Source: Lysinibacillus louembei (GTDB taxonomy: Bacteria > Bacillota > Bacilli > Bacillales_A > Planococcaceae). Taken from it: a DNA stretch of 64,000 nt. Where the stretch lies: positions 2,887,501-2,951,500 of the forward strand of contig NZ_CP137624.1 in assembly GCF_033880585.1 (NCBI RefSeq). The letters run 5' to 3'. The notes beneath the pieces were generated by a model. It was not told where the DNA came from and searched no databases. It saw nothing but the letters and a program-made list of their open reading frames with translations. Positions within the stretch are counted from its first letter, which is position 1; every line of letters starts with the position of its first letter. Of the stretch, positions 45,122 to 54,906 are shown in pieces. Made by a program: the position numbers and the translations under genes.

Positions 45122-45613
45122 ATGAAAGAATTTGTAGTCGAAAAAGCAATTCAAGATATTTATCCAGACGATTTTGCCTGGTGCTACGGATGTGGTCGAT
45201 TGAATGAGGATGGACACCATTTTCGAACAGGCTGGCAAGGCGATAAAACGATAACGATTTATACACCTGAAGCAAAATATATGGGCATTCCTGGTTTTTT
45301 ATATGGCGGATTAATCGCCTCTTTAATAGATTGTCATGGCTCAGGCTCTGCCGCCCTTGCTTTGCATCGGAAAAATGGACATGAAATTGGTGATGGCGCC
45401 ATACCACCTCGCTTTGTAACAGCTAGCCTCAATGTGGATTTCCTAAAGCCGACACCACAAGATGTTGCTTTAAAAGCGATTGGCACGATTGAAGAAATTC
45501 ATCCGAAAAAATGGAAGGTTGAAACGGAGGTTTACGCTGGGGAGACACTTTGTGCAAAAGGTACAGTTGTACTTGTTGTTATGCCTAGCACGTTTCTGAA
45601 GAAGGAAGATTAA
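45122..45613 (+). CDS. PaaI-type hotdog thioesterase
   Basis: 163 residues: 'WCYGCGRLNEDGHHFRTGW' at the N-terminus, then the hotdog helix entry 'GFLYGGLIASLIDCHGSGSAALAL' and 'VTASLNVDFLKPTPQDVALKAIGTIEEI', as in PaaI/YiiD-type acyl-CoA thioesterases. The Asp in 'IASLIDCH' fits the catalytic acid. The substrate is unknown. The ATG at 45122 is 7 bases after GAAGGAGG. Divergent from the TetR gene and only about 120 bp from its operator, so it may be in the same regulon. Confidence 0.85.
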   Translation: MKEFVVEKAIQDIYPDDFAWCYGCGRLNEDGHHFRTGWQGDKTITIYTPEAKYMGIPGFLYGGLIASLIDCHGSGSAALALHRKNGHEIGDGAIPPRFVTASLNVDFLKPTPQDVALKAIGTIEEIHPKKWKVETEVYAGETLCAKGTVVLVVMPSTFLKKED

Positions 45614-45619
45614 TATTTT

Positions 45620-45664
45620 AAGGCTCAGATATAACCTATGATTCGGTTGTATCCGAGCCTTTTT
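45620..45664. terminator. terminator between convergent thioesterase and Lrp genes
   Basis: AAGGCTCAGATATAACC (45620-45636) pairs, with two mismatches, with GGTTGTATCCGAGCCTT (45645-45661), followed by Ts. Confidence 0.8.
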
Positions 45665-45678
45665 CGGTACAAAGCATA

Positions 45679-46068
45679 TTACTTTTCAGCTATGACTGTG
45701 TCAACCGTATATCTGCCCCATGCGGATATGCTGTTAATAAATGTCACTAAGCGTTGATTCGTAAAATGACCGATGATGATGTAACATGCTTGGCCTGATA
45801 CTTGATAAAGATGTTCTACTTCTTCAAATTGCTTGACCGCTGTTTCAAATTTTGTAAATTGATTTGTGTTCATAAATATGCGAATAAATTGCGTGTTCTC
45901 ATATTGAATATGCACAGAAAAGTTTTTAAAAATGCCTTCTTCCTGCATTTTTAAAATACGGTTTCCCACTGCCTGCCCTGTCATATGTACCACTTCCCCA
46001 ATTTCTTTATTGGTTAATCGTCCATTTTCCTTTAATAATGCAAGAATTTTTTTATCTATATGGTCCAT
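45679..46068 (-). CDS. Lrp/AsnC-family transcriptional regulator
   Basis: 129 residues: N-terminal HTH 'MDHIDKKILALLKENGRLTNKEIGEVVHMTGQAVGNRILKMQEEGI', then a RAM-type ligand domain ('FVHIQYENTQFIRIFMNTNQFTKFETAVKQFEEVEHLYQVSGQACYIIIGHF'). The C-terminal oligomerisation part is slightly short. The start is set at the ATG at 46068, the normal family start, behind AAGAGTG. It is divergent from a cysteine hydrolase gene 117 bp away and probably regulates it, with an amino acid or related effector. Confidence 0.9.
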   Translation of the reverse strand: MDHIDKKILALLKENGRLTNKEIGEVVHMTGQAVGNRILKMQEEGIFKNFSVHIQYENTQFIRIFMNTNQFTKFETAVKQFEEVEHLYQVSGQACYIIIGHFTNQRLVTFINSISAWGRYTVDTVIAEK

Positions 46069-46185
46069 TATTTCACTCTTTTCATAATGAAAGTAATTAC
46101 AAGTTTTGTTTTTCAGGAAGTTATGTACCATTTTTCGAAATCCCGTTAGACTAAGTACAACTAATGAAAGGAAAGAGGGATTCCA

Positions 46186-46728
46186 ATGAAACAAGCACTT
46201 CTTGTTATTGATGTTCAAAATGATTATTTTCAAGGTGGGAAAATGGAGCTTCCCCATTCGAATGAAGCTTTAAGTCAAATTAACGAGTTAGAAAAGCATT
46301 TTCATTCTTCACAATTACCGATTATTTATATTCAGCATATTAAACATCAAAAGCCTGCTGATTTTTTCGAGGTAGATACTTGGGGGGCACAGCTTCACCC
46401 TCATTTGCTGCTTAATGAGCATGCCTATATCCTTGAAAAGCACTATCCAAATGCCTTTCTGCAAACAGATTTACTCAAGGTTCTACAAGCCCTGTCAATC
46501 AGGCAGCTTGTCATTACAGGTATGATGACACATATGTGCATTGACTCCACTGTGAGAGCCAGCAGAGAATTTGGCTTTCAGTCCATTGTTATTGCAGATG
46601 CCACTGCTACAAAAGCATTGAGCATAGAAAATACAATCGTCCATGCTAGCGATGTACAAACAGCTTTTCTTGCTGCCTTATCTAGCTTTGCAGCTATTCA
46701 AACAGCAAAGGAATTTTTAAGTAAATAA
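46186..46728 (+). CDS. isochorismatase-family cysteine hydrolase (copy 2)
   Basis: 180 residues. The D-K-C triad fits D9 ('LLVIDVQNDYF'), K85 ('LEKHYPNAF') and C118 ('GMMTHMCIDSTVRAS'). The family covers nicotinamidase, isochorismatase and N-carbamoylsarcosine amidase; the 'THMCIDSTVR' block is shared by unspecified amidases. GAAAGGAAAGAGGG lies before the ATG. Probably controlled by the divergent Lrp-type regulator. Confidence 0.93.
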   Translation: MKQALLVIDVQNDYFQGGKMELPHSNEALSQINELEKHFHSSQLPIIYIQHIKHQKPADFFEVDTWGAQLHPHLLLNEHAYILEKHYPNAFLQTDLLKVLQALSIRQLVITGMMTHMCIDSTVRASREFGFQSIVIADATATKALSIENTIVHASDVQTAFLAALSSFAAIQTAKEFLSK

Positions 46729-46735
46729 GTGTAAA

Positions 46736-46774
46736 CAAAGAGCTCTTTTCATTTATTTAGCAAAGGGCTCTTTG
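46736..46774. terminator. terminator between convergent genes
   Basis: CAAAGAGCTCTTT (46736-46748) pairs, with one mismatch, with AAAGGGCTCTTTG (46762-46774), between genes ending at 46728 and 46782. Confidence 0.7.
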
Positions 46775-46781
46775 CCGTAGT

Positions 46782-48752
46782 TTATTCTCCAGCCTCTAAT
46801 AAAATAACGCTTTCTAAGCTATTAACAAATCTCCGTAATTCCTTCGCAGACTCACTGCTAATTTCGCCTGCTTGATACCACTCATTAATTAAAGCTCTTT
46901 GCGCCTCAATTGCAGCTAACGCTAAGTATTCCTTTTGCTCCTCTTGTTTTGTGACATCTGCTTTATAGACAGAGTATTGTAATTGACGGTAGTATAGCTC
47001 TATTTTTTGTATGATGTCAGGTGTTAGTTTATTTGTTTCCTGAACATCCTTAATAATAGACTTTGCTATATATTCCGTCAGCTCTCTTTTAATCGTATGA
47101 ATTTGTTCTACCGTATAGGATGGCAAACGCCCCATTTTACGTCCACGTAAGAAATGGCGGAGCTGGCGTTTGATTAGCGTCAATGTGTGCGTGTCGAGCA
47201 TATCTTTTCTTTCTTTCATCATGTATTCTAGCTCTTGCTGTATGGATTCGTCTAAGTTACGCTCAGCAAGAAATTGCTTCGTATAGAATATTTCAAGCTC
47301 AATGCCGATTTTTCTAGCTTCAAGCATTTGTTGGCGATACTGCTGGAATATATCCTCTGACTGCTGACGCTTAATATTTAATAGCATGGCATTATATTGA
47401 TTAATTAAGGTCAATGCAACAGAGCCATTTTCCTCTACCGTTTCGAGTTGAATTCGGCGAATTGCCTGCTTGATCATTTGTCGCTTGCGATCTGTTAAAT
47501 CGTTTTCTTGCACCGTTTCCTGCGGGTTTAGTAAAGGTAGGAACAGCGTTGCAACAATTAAGGTGAATAAAATAACACCTGCTGCTAAAAAGATCAGTAA
47601 TTGGCGACTTGGAAAAGCAGCGCCCTGCTCTGTTAGTAAAGGTAATGATAAAATACCGACCATCGTAATCGTCCCACGTACACCAACAAGCGTCGTAATT
47701 AAATGCTCCTTTAGCGTCACATGGTCATTGTTGCTACTCAATAGCTTACTTGAAAGCATTACCCAGACAAAGCGAATAGATAAAACGACGATACCAATCG
47801 CGAGCACGTATAAAATTAAAATGGCATTATGAATTTCTTGGCTCGCTAAAATCGCCTTCGTTGCGGGTGGTAATAACAAGCCTAATAGAAGGAAAATGAT
47901 GCCGTTCAACGCAAAGGTAATAATGGACCAAACATGCTCTGTTACGACCTGCTCTCGTGCAATAAAGTTCTCTGTTTTTTCCTTAAAAATAGCAGCAATA
48001 ACCCCACCGGTTACAACGGTAATAACCCCGGAGGCATGGAATAGCTCCTCCGCCACTAAAAATAAAATAAACGGTGTTAATACTTGTAGTAATACATAAA
48101 ATGTCGAATCAACAATGCCGATGCGGCGCAAGTGGAGACGAATTAAAAAGATGAAAAATGCACCGAGTACCCCAATCAATACGCCGACTAAAAACATATA
48201 TGTAAAATCAAAGGTTGCTGACTTTAAAGAAAAATAGCCTGTGACAATGGCAGCTACCGCATATTTAAAGCCAATTAATCCCGATGCATCATTAATTAAT
48301 GATTCGCCGCGTACTAAATTCATAATGCGCTCTGGAATATGTACCCGCTTTGCAATTCCATTTACTGCTACAGGGTCAGTAGGTGATAAAATCGCCATTA
48401 ATGCAAAGGCTGCCGCTAATGGAATAGATGGAATGAGCCAATGAACAAACAATCCACCAACAATAGTTGTTAATAATACTAATATGATAGCATTTCCAAG
48501 AATAGGTAAGCGCATTTTCCATAATTGCTCGCGTGGGAAATGGGCTCCATCGTGATAAAGTAAGGGAGCGATAAATAATAATAAAAACCACTCTGCTTCA
48601 ATATCGAGTGTAAAATCCTGTGCAACAAGTGCCACGATAATACCAGAGGCAATTTGGATTAAGGCAATGGGGATAAATGAAATATAATGTGCTAATACGT
48701 TTGTCACTAATAATAAAACAAGTAAAATTAAAATTGATGTTAAAATTTCCAT
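46782..48752 (-). CDS. Na+/H+ antiporter, CPA1 (NhaP-like) family
   Basis: 656 residues. The first 415 residues hold about 12 membrane helices with the CPA1 core 'AILSPTDPVAVNGIAKRVHIPERIMNLVRGESLINDASGLIGFKYA': the Asp in 'SPTDP' and the N-D pair in 'ESLINDASG' are the ion-binding residues. 'VGVRGTITMVGILSLPLL' fits the later conserved Arg helix. Residues 430-656 are a long cytoplasmic helical tail, as in Bacillus YjbQ/NhaG-like antiporters, probably regulatory. It exchanges Na+ or K+ for H+ for pH and salt balance. GAGGAAGAAG precedes the ATG. Confidence 0.93.
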   Translation of the reverse strand: MEILTSILILLVLLLVTNVLAHYISFIPIALIQIASGIIVALVAQDFTLDIEAEWFLLLFIAPLLYHDGAHFPREQLWKMRLPILGNAIILVLLTTIVGGLFVHWLIPSIPLAAAFALMAILSPTDPVAVNGIAKRVHIPERIMNLVRGESLINDASGLIGFKYAVAAIVTGYFSLKSATFDFTYMFLVGVLIGVLGAFFIFLIRLHLRRIGIVDSTFYVLLQVLTPFILFLVAEELFHASGVITVVTGGVIAAIFKEKTENFIAREQVVTEHVWSIITFALNGIIFLLLGLLLPPATKAILASQEIHNAILILYVLAIGIVVLSIRFVWVMLSSKLLSSNNDHVTLKEHLITTLVGVRGTITMVGILSLPLLTEQGAAFPSRQLLIFLAAGVILFTLIVATLFLPLLNPQETVQENDLTDRKRQMIKQAIRRIQLETVEENGSVALTLINQYNAMLLNIKRQQSEDIFQQYRQQMLEARKIGIELEIFYTKQFLAERNLDESIQQELEYMMKERKDMLDTHTLTLIKRQLRHFLRGRKMGRLPSYTVEQIHTIKRELTEYIAKSIIKDVQETNKLTPDIIQKIELYYRQLQYSVYKADVTKQEEQKEYLALAAIEAQRALINEWYQAGEISSESAKELRRFVNSLESVILLEAGE

Positions 48753-48774
48753 AACTTCTTCCTCTCACAAGAAG

Positions 48775-48805
48775 TTATCTGAAAAGGACATGCCTTTTCA
48801 GATAA
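48775..48805. terminator. terminator of the ABC exporter operon
   Basis: TTATCTGAAAAGG (48775-48787) and CCTTTTCAGATAA (48793-48805) are exact complements. It lies 10 bp after the minus-strand ABC gene ends. Confidence 0.75.
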
Positions 48806-48814
48806 TCGACTTTC

Positions 48815-50602
48815 TTACGAAGCATCCTCAAATTGGCTATTATATAAATCCGCATAAAAGCCTTGCTGGGCAATGAGCTGCTCGTGGCTGCCACTTTCGA
48901 TCACATCGCCATCTTTCATCACTAAAATTACATCCGCATTTTTAATCGTTGATAGTCGGTGTGCAATAACAAACGATGTTTTGCCTACCATCAGCTTGTC
49001 CATCGCCTCTTGAATTAACACCTCTGTTCGCGTATCAACAGAGCTCGTTGCTTCATCCAGAATAAGCAAAGGTGCTTTTTTCACAATCGCTCGAGCAATC
49101 GTTAAAAGCTGCTTTTGTCCAACAGAAAGGCTTGCTTTATCATTTAATAGCGTGTTATAGCCCTCTGGCAATGTTTTAATAAAGTGATTTAAGCCAACTG
49201 CCTTACAAGCAGCTTCAACCTCTTCATCTGTCACATCGGCTTTGTTATAAATAATATTTTCCTTAATCGTTCCTTCGAATAGCCATGTATCCTGTAGCAC
49301 CATACAAAATAGCTCGTGGACGTTTTCACGCGTAATTGATTGGATTGGCACACCATCAATGGTAATTTCCCCACGATTTACTTCATAAAAGCGCATTAGC
49401 AAATTGACAAGCGTTGTTTTCCCAGCACCTGTTGGACCGACAATGGCTACCTTTTGCCCTGCCTGAATATTCATTGAAAAATCCTTGATAACAAGATGGT
49501 CTTCCATATAGCCAAACTGCACATTTTTGAACGCTACATGTCCCTCGACATTTTTCGCCACTAAGACCTCAGTTTTATGACGCTCATCCTCTAACTCGTC
49601 TTCCTCTAAAAATTCAAAAACGCGTTTGCTTGCCGCAGCTGTTGCCTGTAAGCTTGTTGCTGCTTGTGCCAATTGTGCTAAAGGCTGTGTAAATAAGCGA
49701 ATATAGACCATAAAGGAAACAATCACCCCGAAGGTAATGGAGCCTTTAACAACGAGTGCTGCCCCTACAACGCAGACAACAACATAGCCTAAATTACCAA
49801 TAAACATCATTAAGGGCATCATCATACCCGACATAAATTGTGACTTCCATGCACTCGTAAAGAGACGTTCATTAATTTCATCAAATGTACGTGTTGCCTC
49901 TTGTCCACCGTTATATACTTTGACAACATTATGCCCAGAGTACATTTCTTCAATATGGCCGTTAATTTTCCCTAAGTCTTCCTGCTGTCGAATAAAGTAT
50001 TTTTGCGATTTTGAAATAATAAGAAACATCAGCACAAAGCCGACAACTGTTGCGGAAACTGCTGATAATGCCAGTGGCACATTAATCCAAAACATCATAA
50101 TGAGCGAGCCAAAAAACATGACACCAGCTGTTACTAATGAGCCGATGCTTTGGTTCAATGTTTGCCCAATCGTATCAACATCATTTGTCACACGGCTTAA
50201 AACATCTCCATGTGTCGTTGAATCAAAATATTTCAACGGCAATTTATCCATTTTATTTGAAATATCGTTGCGCAGCTTTTTCGAAATCCGCTGTGTAATC
50301 GTCGCCATAATAAAGGATTGGATATATGTGAAGACAAAGCTTAAACCGTAAAGCACCGCTAGAAACAGACCGATTTTGCCAATCGCCTCGATATCCATTG
50401 TGCCCATCATGCCCTCTGCGATTAAATCCGTAATATCGCTTAGCTTCTCAGGACCAATAATCGTGAAAACCGTGCCGAAGATTGCTAGAATTAGCGCAAA
50501 AATAATAGCAAATAAATAAGGCTTACAATAAGCAATGAGCTTGCCCCATGCTTGCTTAAAGCTTTGTTGTTGCTTTTCAGAACTTTGAGGGTTATTTGTC
50601 AT
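48815..50602 (-). CDS. heterodimeric ABC exporter, subunit B
   Basis: 595 residues: six membrane helices then one ATPase domain. Walker A is 'VGPTGAGKTTLVNLL', Walker B 'PLLILDEATSSVDTRTE' has the catalytic Glu, and the H-loop is 'VIAHRLS'. The signature motif is LSVGQ instead of LSGGQ, a change typical of one subunit of YfiB/YfiC- and BmrC/BmrD-type heterodimers. The ATG at 50602 has AAAGGAGGAGC upstream and overlaps the preceding gene by 11 bp, so the two are coupled. It probably exports drugs or lipids. Confidence 0.94.
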   Translation of the reverse strand: MTNNPQSSEKQQQSFKQAWGKLIAYCKPYLFAIIFALILAIFGTVFTIIGPEKLSDITDLIAEGMMGTMDIEAIGKIGLFLAVLYGLSFVFTYIQSFIMATITQRISKKLRNDISNKMDKLPLKYFDSTTHGDVLSRVTNDVDTIGQTLNQSIGSLVTAGVMFFGSLIMMFWINVPLALSAVSATVVGFVLMFLIISKSQKYFIRQQEDLGKINGHIEEMYSGHNVVKVYNGGQEATRTFDEINERLFTSAWKSQFMSGMMMPLMMFIGNLGYVVVCVVGAALVVKGSITFGVIVSFMVYIRLFTQPLAQLAQAATSLQATAAASKRVFEFLEEDELEDERHKTEVLVAKNVEGHVAFKNVQFGYMEDHLVIKDFSMNIQAGQKVAIVGPTGAGKTTLVNLLMRFYEVNRGEITIDGVPIQSITRENVHELFCMVLQDTWLFEGTIKENIIYNKADVTDEEVEAACKAVGLNHFIKTLPEGYNTLLNDKASLSVGQKQLLTIARAIVKKAPLLILDEATSSVDTRTEVLIQEAMDKLMVGKTSFVIAHRLSTIKNADVILVMKDGDVIESGSHEQLIAQQGFYADLYNSQFEDAS

Positions 50603-52346
50603 TTTCAAGCTCCTCCTTTGATAGCTGTGAATAAGCAATTTCTTGATATGTTTGGCAATTTTGTAAGAGCTCCTCATGCTTACCTATACCAACGATTTTT
50701 CCTTCATCTAATACGATAATTTTATCGCAATCTTTAATTGTGCCGATACGCTGTGCCACAATTAATGTCGTCACACCTTGTGTTTCTTGCTTTAAAGCCA
50801 TGCGCAATTGGCGGTCTGTTTTGTAATCTAACGCCGAGAAGGAATCATCGAAAATGAAAATTTCAGGCTCACGGTTAATCGCTCTCGCAATGGAAAGACG
50901 CTGTTTTTGCCCACCAGAAAGGTTTGTTCCGCCTTGTGTGATAGTAGCCTCGTAGGAATCCTCCATTTTTTCAACAAAGTCTTGCCCTTGTGCAATCGCA
51001 ATGGCTTTTTCCACTTGCGCCTCTGTTGACGATTTCCCATAAGCAACATTGGATTTCACTGTACCTGAAAATAGTACTGCCTTTTGCGATACATAGCCGA
51101 GCTTGTCATGCAGTGCCTCCTGCGTATATTCCTTTACATTCACACCATCAATTAGCACTTCCCCATCCGTTACATCATAAAAGCGTGGAATTAAGTTGAT
51201 TAATGTACTTTTCCCACTACCTGTCGAGCCGATGAAGGCAACCGTTTCCCCTTGTTGAACAGTGAAGTTAATATTTTGTAAGACATACTCCTCTGCATTT
51301 GGGTATTTAAAGCTCACATTACGCAGCTCAATTTCCCCTTTACGATTCGTTGGTGCAGCTGTTAGCTGACCATCAATAATTACTGCCTCTGTCGACAATA
51401 CCTCATTAATACGCGTTGCAGATACAGATGCTCTCGGCAGTAAAATAAAGGTCATCGCCAGCATCATAAATGCCATCACGACCTGCATTGCATAGGCTGT
51501 GAAAACAATCATATCGCTGAATAAGCCGATTCGCTCTGTGCCTCCTGCATCCATAATTAAATGTGCACCAATCCAATAAATAGACAGCGTTAAACCTGAC
51601 ATAATTAGCGCCATACCAGGCTGCATAATTGCCATTAGGCGATTGACGAGTAGATTCGTATTTGTTAGTTGTGTATTAGCACTATTAAACTTTTCGCCTT
51701 GATACTCCTTGGCATTGTAGGCACGTACTACATGAATGCCCATCAGTCCCTCTCGTGTCACACGATTCAAGTTATCTGTTAATCTTTGCACAATTTTAAA
51801 TTTCGGTAAGACGAAAATAATTAATGTGCTAATCATAATGAGTAGTGCAAGCACTGCGATACCTGTTGCAAACGACCAATGCCAATTTTTATCGGAAATT
51901 TTCCAGATAGCCCAAACGGCTAAAATTGGCGCTTTAATCATTACTTGTAACCCCATTGCAACAGTTTGTTGAATTTGTGCAATGTCATTTGTGGAGCGCG
52001 TAATCAAGCTGGCTGTGGAAAAACGATTAATTTCCTGTAATGAAAAGGATAATGTTTTTTCAAATAATGTTTTGCGCAATGTTTTAGCATGTGATGTCGC
52101 AACCATTGCAGCAAAATAACCAACAATTACTGCTAATAATGCACTCCCCAGTGCGCACAGCAGCATTTTCCCACCAGCGAGCCAAATATCCCTCGTTCCA
52201 CTGCTCTGTGTTTGTACAAGTGTTGTAATTTCGGACATATAGTCAGGCAGCTTTAAATCGAGCCAAACTTGTCCAATAATAAAGATGATACTTGTTAGAA
52301 TAAGCAGCCATTCCTTGCGGCTTAAGTAGGCAAATATTTTCAGCAT
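50592..52346 (-). CDS. heterodimeric ABC exporter, subunit A
   Basis: 584 residues: six membrane helices then one ATPase domain with Walker A 'IGSTGSGKSTLINLI' and canonical signature LSGGQKQR. Walker B reads 'PEIFIFDDSFSALD', in which the catalytic Glu is Asp, and the H-loop His is Gln ('IVAQRIG'). Thus this subunit supplies the degenerate catalytic residues and its partner the degenerate signature, leaving one working and one impaired ATP site, as known for heterodimeric exporters. The ATG at 52346 follows AAGGAGG. First structural gene of the operon; a short leader frame lies upstream. Confidence 0.94.
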   Translation of the reverse strand: MLKIFAYLSRKEWLLILTSIIFIIGQVWLDLKLPDYMSEITTLVQTQSSGTRDIWLAGGKMLLCALGSALLAVIVGYFAAMVATSHAKTLRKTLFEKTLSFSLQEINRFSTASLITRSTNDIAQIQQTVAMGLQVMIKAPILAVWAIWKISDKNWHWSFATGIAVLALLIMISTLIIFVLPKFKIVQRLTDNLNRVTREGLMGIHVVRAYNAKEYQGEKFNSANTQLTNTNLLVNRLMAIMQPGMALIMSGLTLSIYWIGAHLIMDAGGTERIGLFSDMIVFTAYAMQVVMAFMMLAMTFILLPRASVSATRINEVLSTEAVIIDGQLTAAPTNRKGEIELRNVSFKYPNAEEYVLQNINFTVQQGETVAFIGSTGSGKSTLINLIPRFYDVTDGEVLIDGVNVKEYTQEALHDKLGYVSQKAVLFSGTVKSNVAYGKSSTEAQVEKAIAIAQGQDFVEKMEDSYEATITQGGTNLSGGQKQRLSIARAINREPEIFIFDDSFSALDYKTDRQLRMALKQETQGVTTLIVAQRIGTIKDCDKIIVLDEGKIVGIGKHEELLQNCQTYQEIAYSQLSKEELENDK

Positions 52347-52432
52347 ATTTGCATTCCTCCTTGTCTTGTTAGCGCGCAAACTATAATGAGTAAAAGCTTC
52401 GGTGTGATAGATCTCATCCCTATGAATAATCG

Positions 52433-52515
52433 TTACTGACACAAGACGCCCACCTCAAAATATTTGAGATGGGCGATGAACTGTCCAATTTGATGTTTCA
52501 TTTTATTCAATTATA
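52433..52515 (-). promoter_or_regulatory. promoter and possible leader peptide of the ABC exporter
   Basis: On the minus strand, a perfect -10 TATAAT (52510-52515) with weak -35 GTAACA (17-bp spacer, 52533-52538) is followed almost at once by a 22-codon frame starting at 52501 ('MKHQIGQFIAHLKYFEVGVLCQ'). Inside it, CGCCCACCTCAAA (52448-52460) and TTTGAGATGGGCG (52463-52475) form a hairpin with one mismatch or wobble. Translation of the leader could control this hairpin. No ribosome binding site exists, so the peptide would be leaderless. Confidence 0.4.
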
Positions 52516-52538
52516 GTTTTACATTTTATAGATGTTAC

Positions 52539-52801
52539 TATCTTATGCGAGAATTTGTTTTTTTGCAAAAAAGAAGTCCCTTGAAGCATGATTTTATTGT
52601 TTCATATTTAACTAGAAAATCCCTTCTTAACCCGACCTCCTCCGCTGAACACCAATCCTAGTGAAGCTTGATATGACGGGCTATAATTAGAGGGGGCATG
52701 CATTTGCTGTGAAATTTTTATTTTCTCCATCGACTTTTGTTAGGGTGAAAGAAAGTCTGATTAAAAATATCACGCAAAAACTCATTCTAGACAAATAAAA
52801 A
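52539..52801. other. intergenic region with no assigned gene
   Basis: A 29-codon plus-strand frame lies at 52709-52798 (GTG start); its supposed promoter and ribosome binding site conflict in position, so it is not called. AAGAAGTCCC near 52570 and CCCTTCTT near 52621 form a loose inverted pair. Confidence 0.4.
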
Positions 52802-52838
52802 GAATCCATTTTGACAAAAGATTAATCAAAATGGATTC
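52802..52838. terminator. terminator of the MFS gene
   Basis: GAATCCATTTTGA (52802-52814) and TCAAAATGGATTC (52826-52838) are exact complements; the minus-strand side is followed by TTTTTATTT. Confidence 0.88.
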
Positions 52839-52917
52839 CTACCTGTAAATAACCACTTTCAGATTATGTGGCATGATGGTCAAGTATTTATTTTTTGTTA
52901 AAGCATCATGACATTAT

Positions 52918-54108
52918 TCAAATATCGCATCTTTTTTTATAAAGTAAGGGCAAGCTTATGAAAAGCATAACAATCCCTAATGCTAAAAAATATAGTGGCA
53001 TCGCAAGGAGTGTTCCGTTATGAAAAACACTCATCCCATAGATTGTAGCACTGACGAGTAAATAATAACTTAAGCTAAATATCGCACCCGCAGAACCAAT
53101 GACGTCTTGAAAATCAATGAGTGCTAAGCTTAAACAATTTGGTAAAGCGATCCCTGTACCAAATAAAATAATGAACACGCTAACAATCATAATTGTCATT
53201 TGTAATGTAATCGGCAAAAAATGTACCGATGTGGCTAGTGTTGTACCGATGAGCATAATAGCTAACCCACATACGATAATCTTCTCAGGTTTTGTATGGC
53301 TAACGAGTCGTTTAGATAGCATCGCACCTGCGATAGAAGAGAGCGCAACGATAATACCTAAAAAACCATACATTGCACTTGTCAGTGTAAAGTATTTTGT
53401 AAAAATAAACGGTGCTTCGGCATAGTAGCTAAATAATACACCGTTAATACCGCCTATTAATATGCTATAGCGCCATAGACGGGCATTTGTAATCATGCGT
53501 TTTATTATCGGTATGAAAGGCTTCGTATCGATTGTAGTAAGCATTGTTTCAGGTAAGCGTAAAAACGCATAGCAAAATACAATAACACTCATAACGACTA
53601 ACACCCAAAATACGACTTTAAAGCCAAAATAATAATCGGTAAAGCCACCAATTAACGGACCAAGGGCAGGTGTGAAGGCAAGGGCAGCTGAAATTTGAGC
53701 GAACAATTTATGTCGCTCAATGCCAGAAAAACTTTCGCGTAAAATCGTTTGTGTCACAACTGAGCCAGCACTTGCACCAAACGCTTGAATAGAACGTGCT
53801 ATTAATAAAACTACCATTTCATTTGCTACTAAACAAAATATGTTACCAACAAAATATAAAAACAGCCCATAAATCATTGCCTTGCGACGACCGATTTTAT
53901 CGGATAAACGCCCAAAGAAAAATACCCCGAAGGCAAAAGCGATAAAGTACACACTCATCGTAAGCTGTGCATCACTCATAGAAGCTTCAAACGCTTCTGC
54001 GATAGAAGGTAATGATGGGCTAAAAATGGTTTCACTAATTTGTGGGAAGCCTACTAATACAATCAGTAATAATAAGCTAGGTGCTTTGTTTTCGATGTTT
54101 TTCTTCAA
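52918..54108 (-). CDS. MFS drug-resistance transporter, Bcr/CflA type
   Basis: 396 residues with 12 membrane helices. 'MSVYFIAFAFGVFFFGRLSDKIGRRKAMIYGL' contains MFS motif A (G-R-L-S-D-K-x-G-R-R-K), and 'ARSIQAFGASAGSVVTQTILRE' matches the Bcr/CflA helix 4 sequence. It should be a proton-driven multidrug or sulfonamide/bicyclomycin-type efflux pump. The start is TTG with GAGAGGA upstream; that ribosome binding site overlaps the stop of a 27-codon frame at 54121-54204. Confidence 0.92.
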   Translation of the reverse strand: MKKNIENKAPSLLLLIVLVGFPQISETIFSPSLPSIAEAFEASMSDAQLTMSVYFIAFAFGVFFFGRLSDKIGRRKAMIYGLFLYFVGNIFCLVANEMVVLLIARSIQAFGASAGSVVTQTILRESFSGIERHKLFAQISAALAFTPALGPLIGGFTDYYFGFKVVFWVLVVMSVIVFCYAFLRLPETMLTTIDTKPFIPIIKRMITNARLWRYSILIGGINGVLFSYYAEAPFIFTKYFTLTSAMYGFLGIIVALSSIAGAMLSKRLVSHTKPEKIIVCGLAIMLIGTTLATSVHFLPITLQMTIMIVSVFIILFGTGIALPNCLSLALIDFQDVIGSAGAIFSLSYYLLVSATIYGMSVFHNGTLLAMPLYFLALGIVMLFISLPLLYKKRCDI

Positions 54109-54120
54109 AATAATCCTCTC

Positions 54121-54204
54121 CTAGATAATTATAGGTTTGAAAGAAAAACATCGTAGCTTGGGAAATGGTGGCTTCATGAGTTTAATTTTTTCTAAATCAC
54201 TCAT
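54121..54204 (-). CDS. possible 27-aa leader peptide upstream of the MFS gene
   Basis: An ATG at 54204 with GGAAGGAAG 7-8 bases upstream opens a frame 'MSDLEKIKLMKPPFPKLRC' that ends in TAG at 54121, and that stop touches the ribosome binding site of the MFS gene. The position suggests translational coupling or a regulatory upstream frame; the Pro-Pro pair is a possible stall point. It could equally be the relic of a longer gene. Confidence 0.35.
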   Translation of the reverse strand: MSDLEKIKLMKPPFPKLRCFSFKPIII

Positions 54205-54378
54205 GAGTTCACTTCCTTCCATTAAAAATACATAGGAAATCATACTATCTTTTTAGTAAGCATTCAATAAAAAGTTTAATTCTTTCTACTCCATCAATTT
54301 AAATTTCAAGAGGCAAATAAAAAGTAATCACCTAGTAATTTAAGATGATTACTTTTTCCATGAACAATTTAAATAGGT

Positions 54379-54894
<516 letters not shown>

Positions 54895-54906
54895 CTATAT
54901 GCTCCT

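Noticed and set aside
52709-52798. 29-codon plus-strand frame with a TATAAT and AGAGGGGG upstream
   Set aside because: The -10 box is so close to the ribosome binding site that transcription would start inside it; no -35 box.
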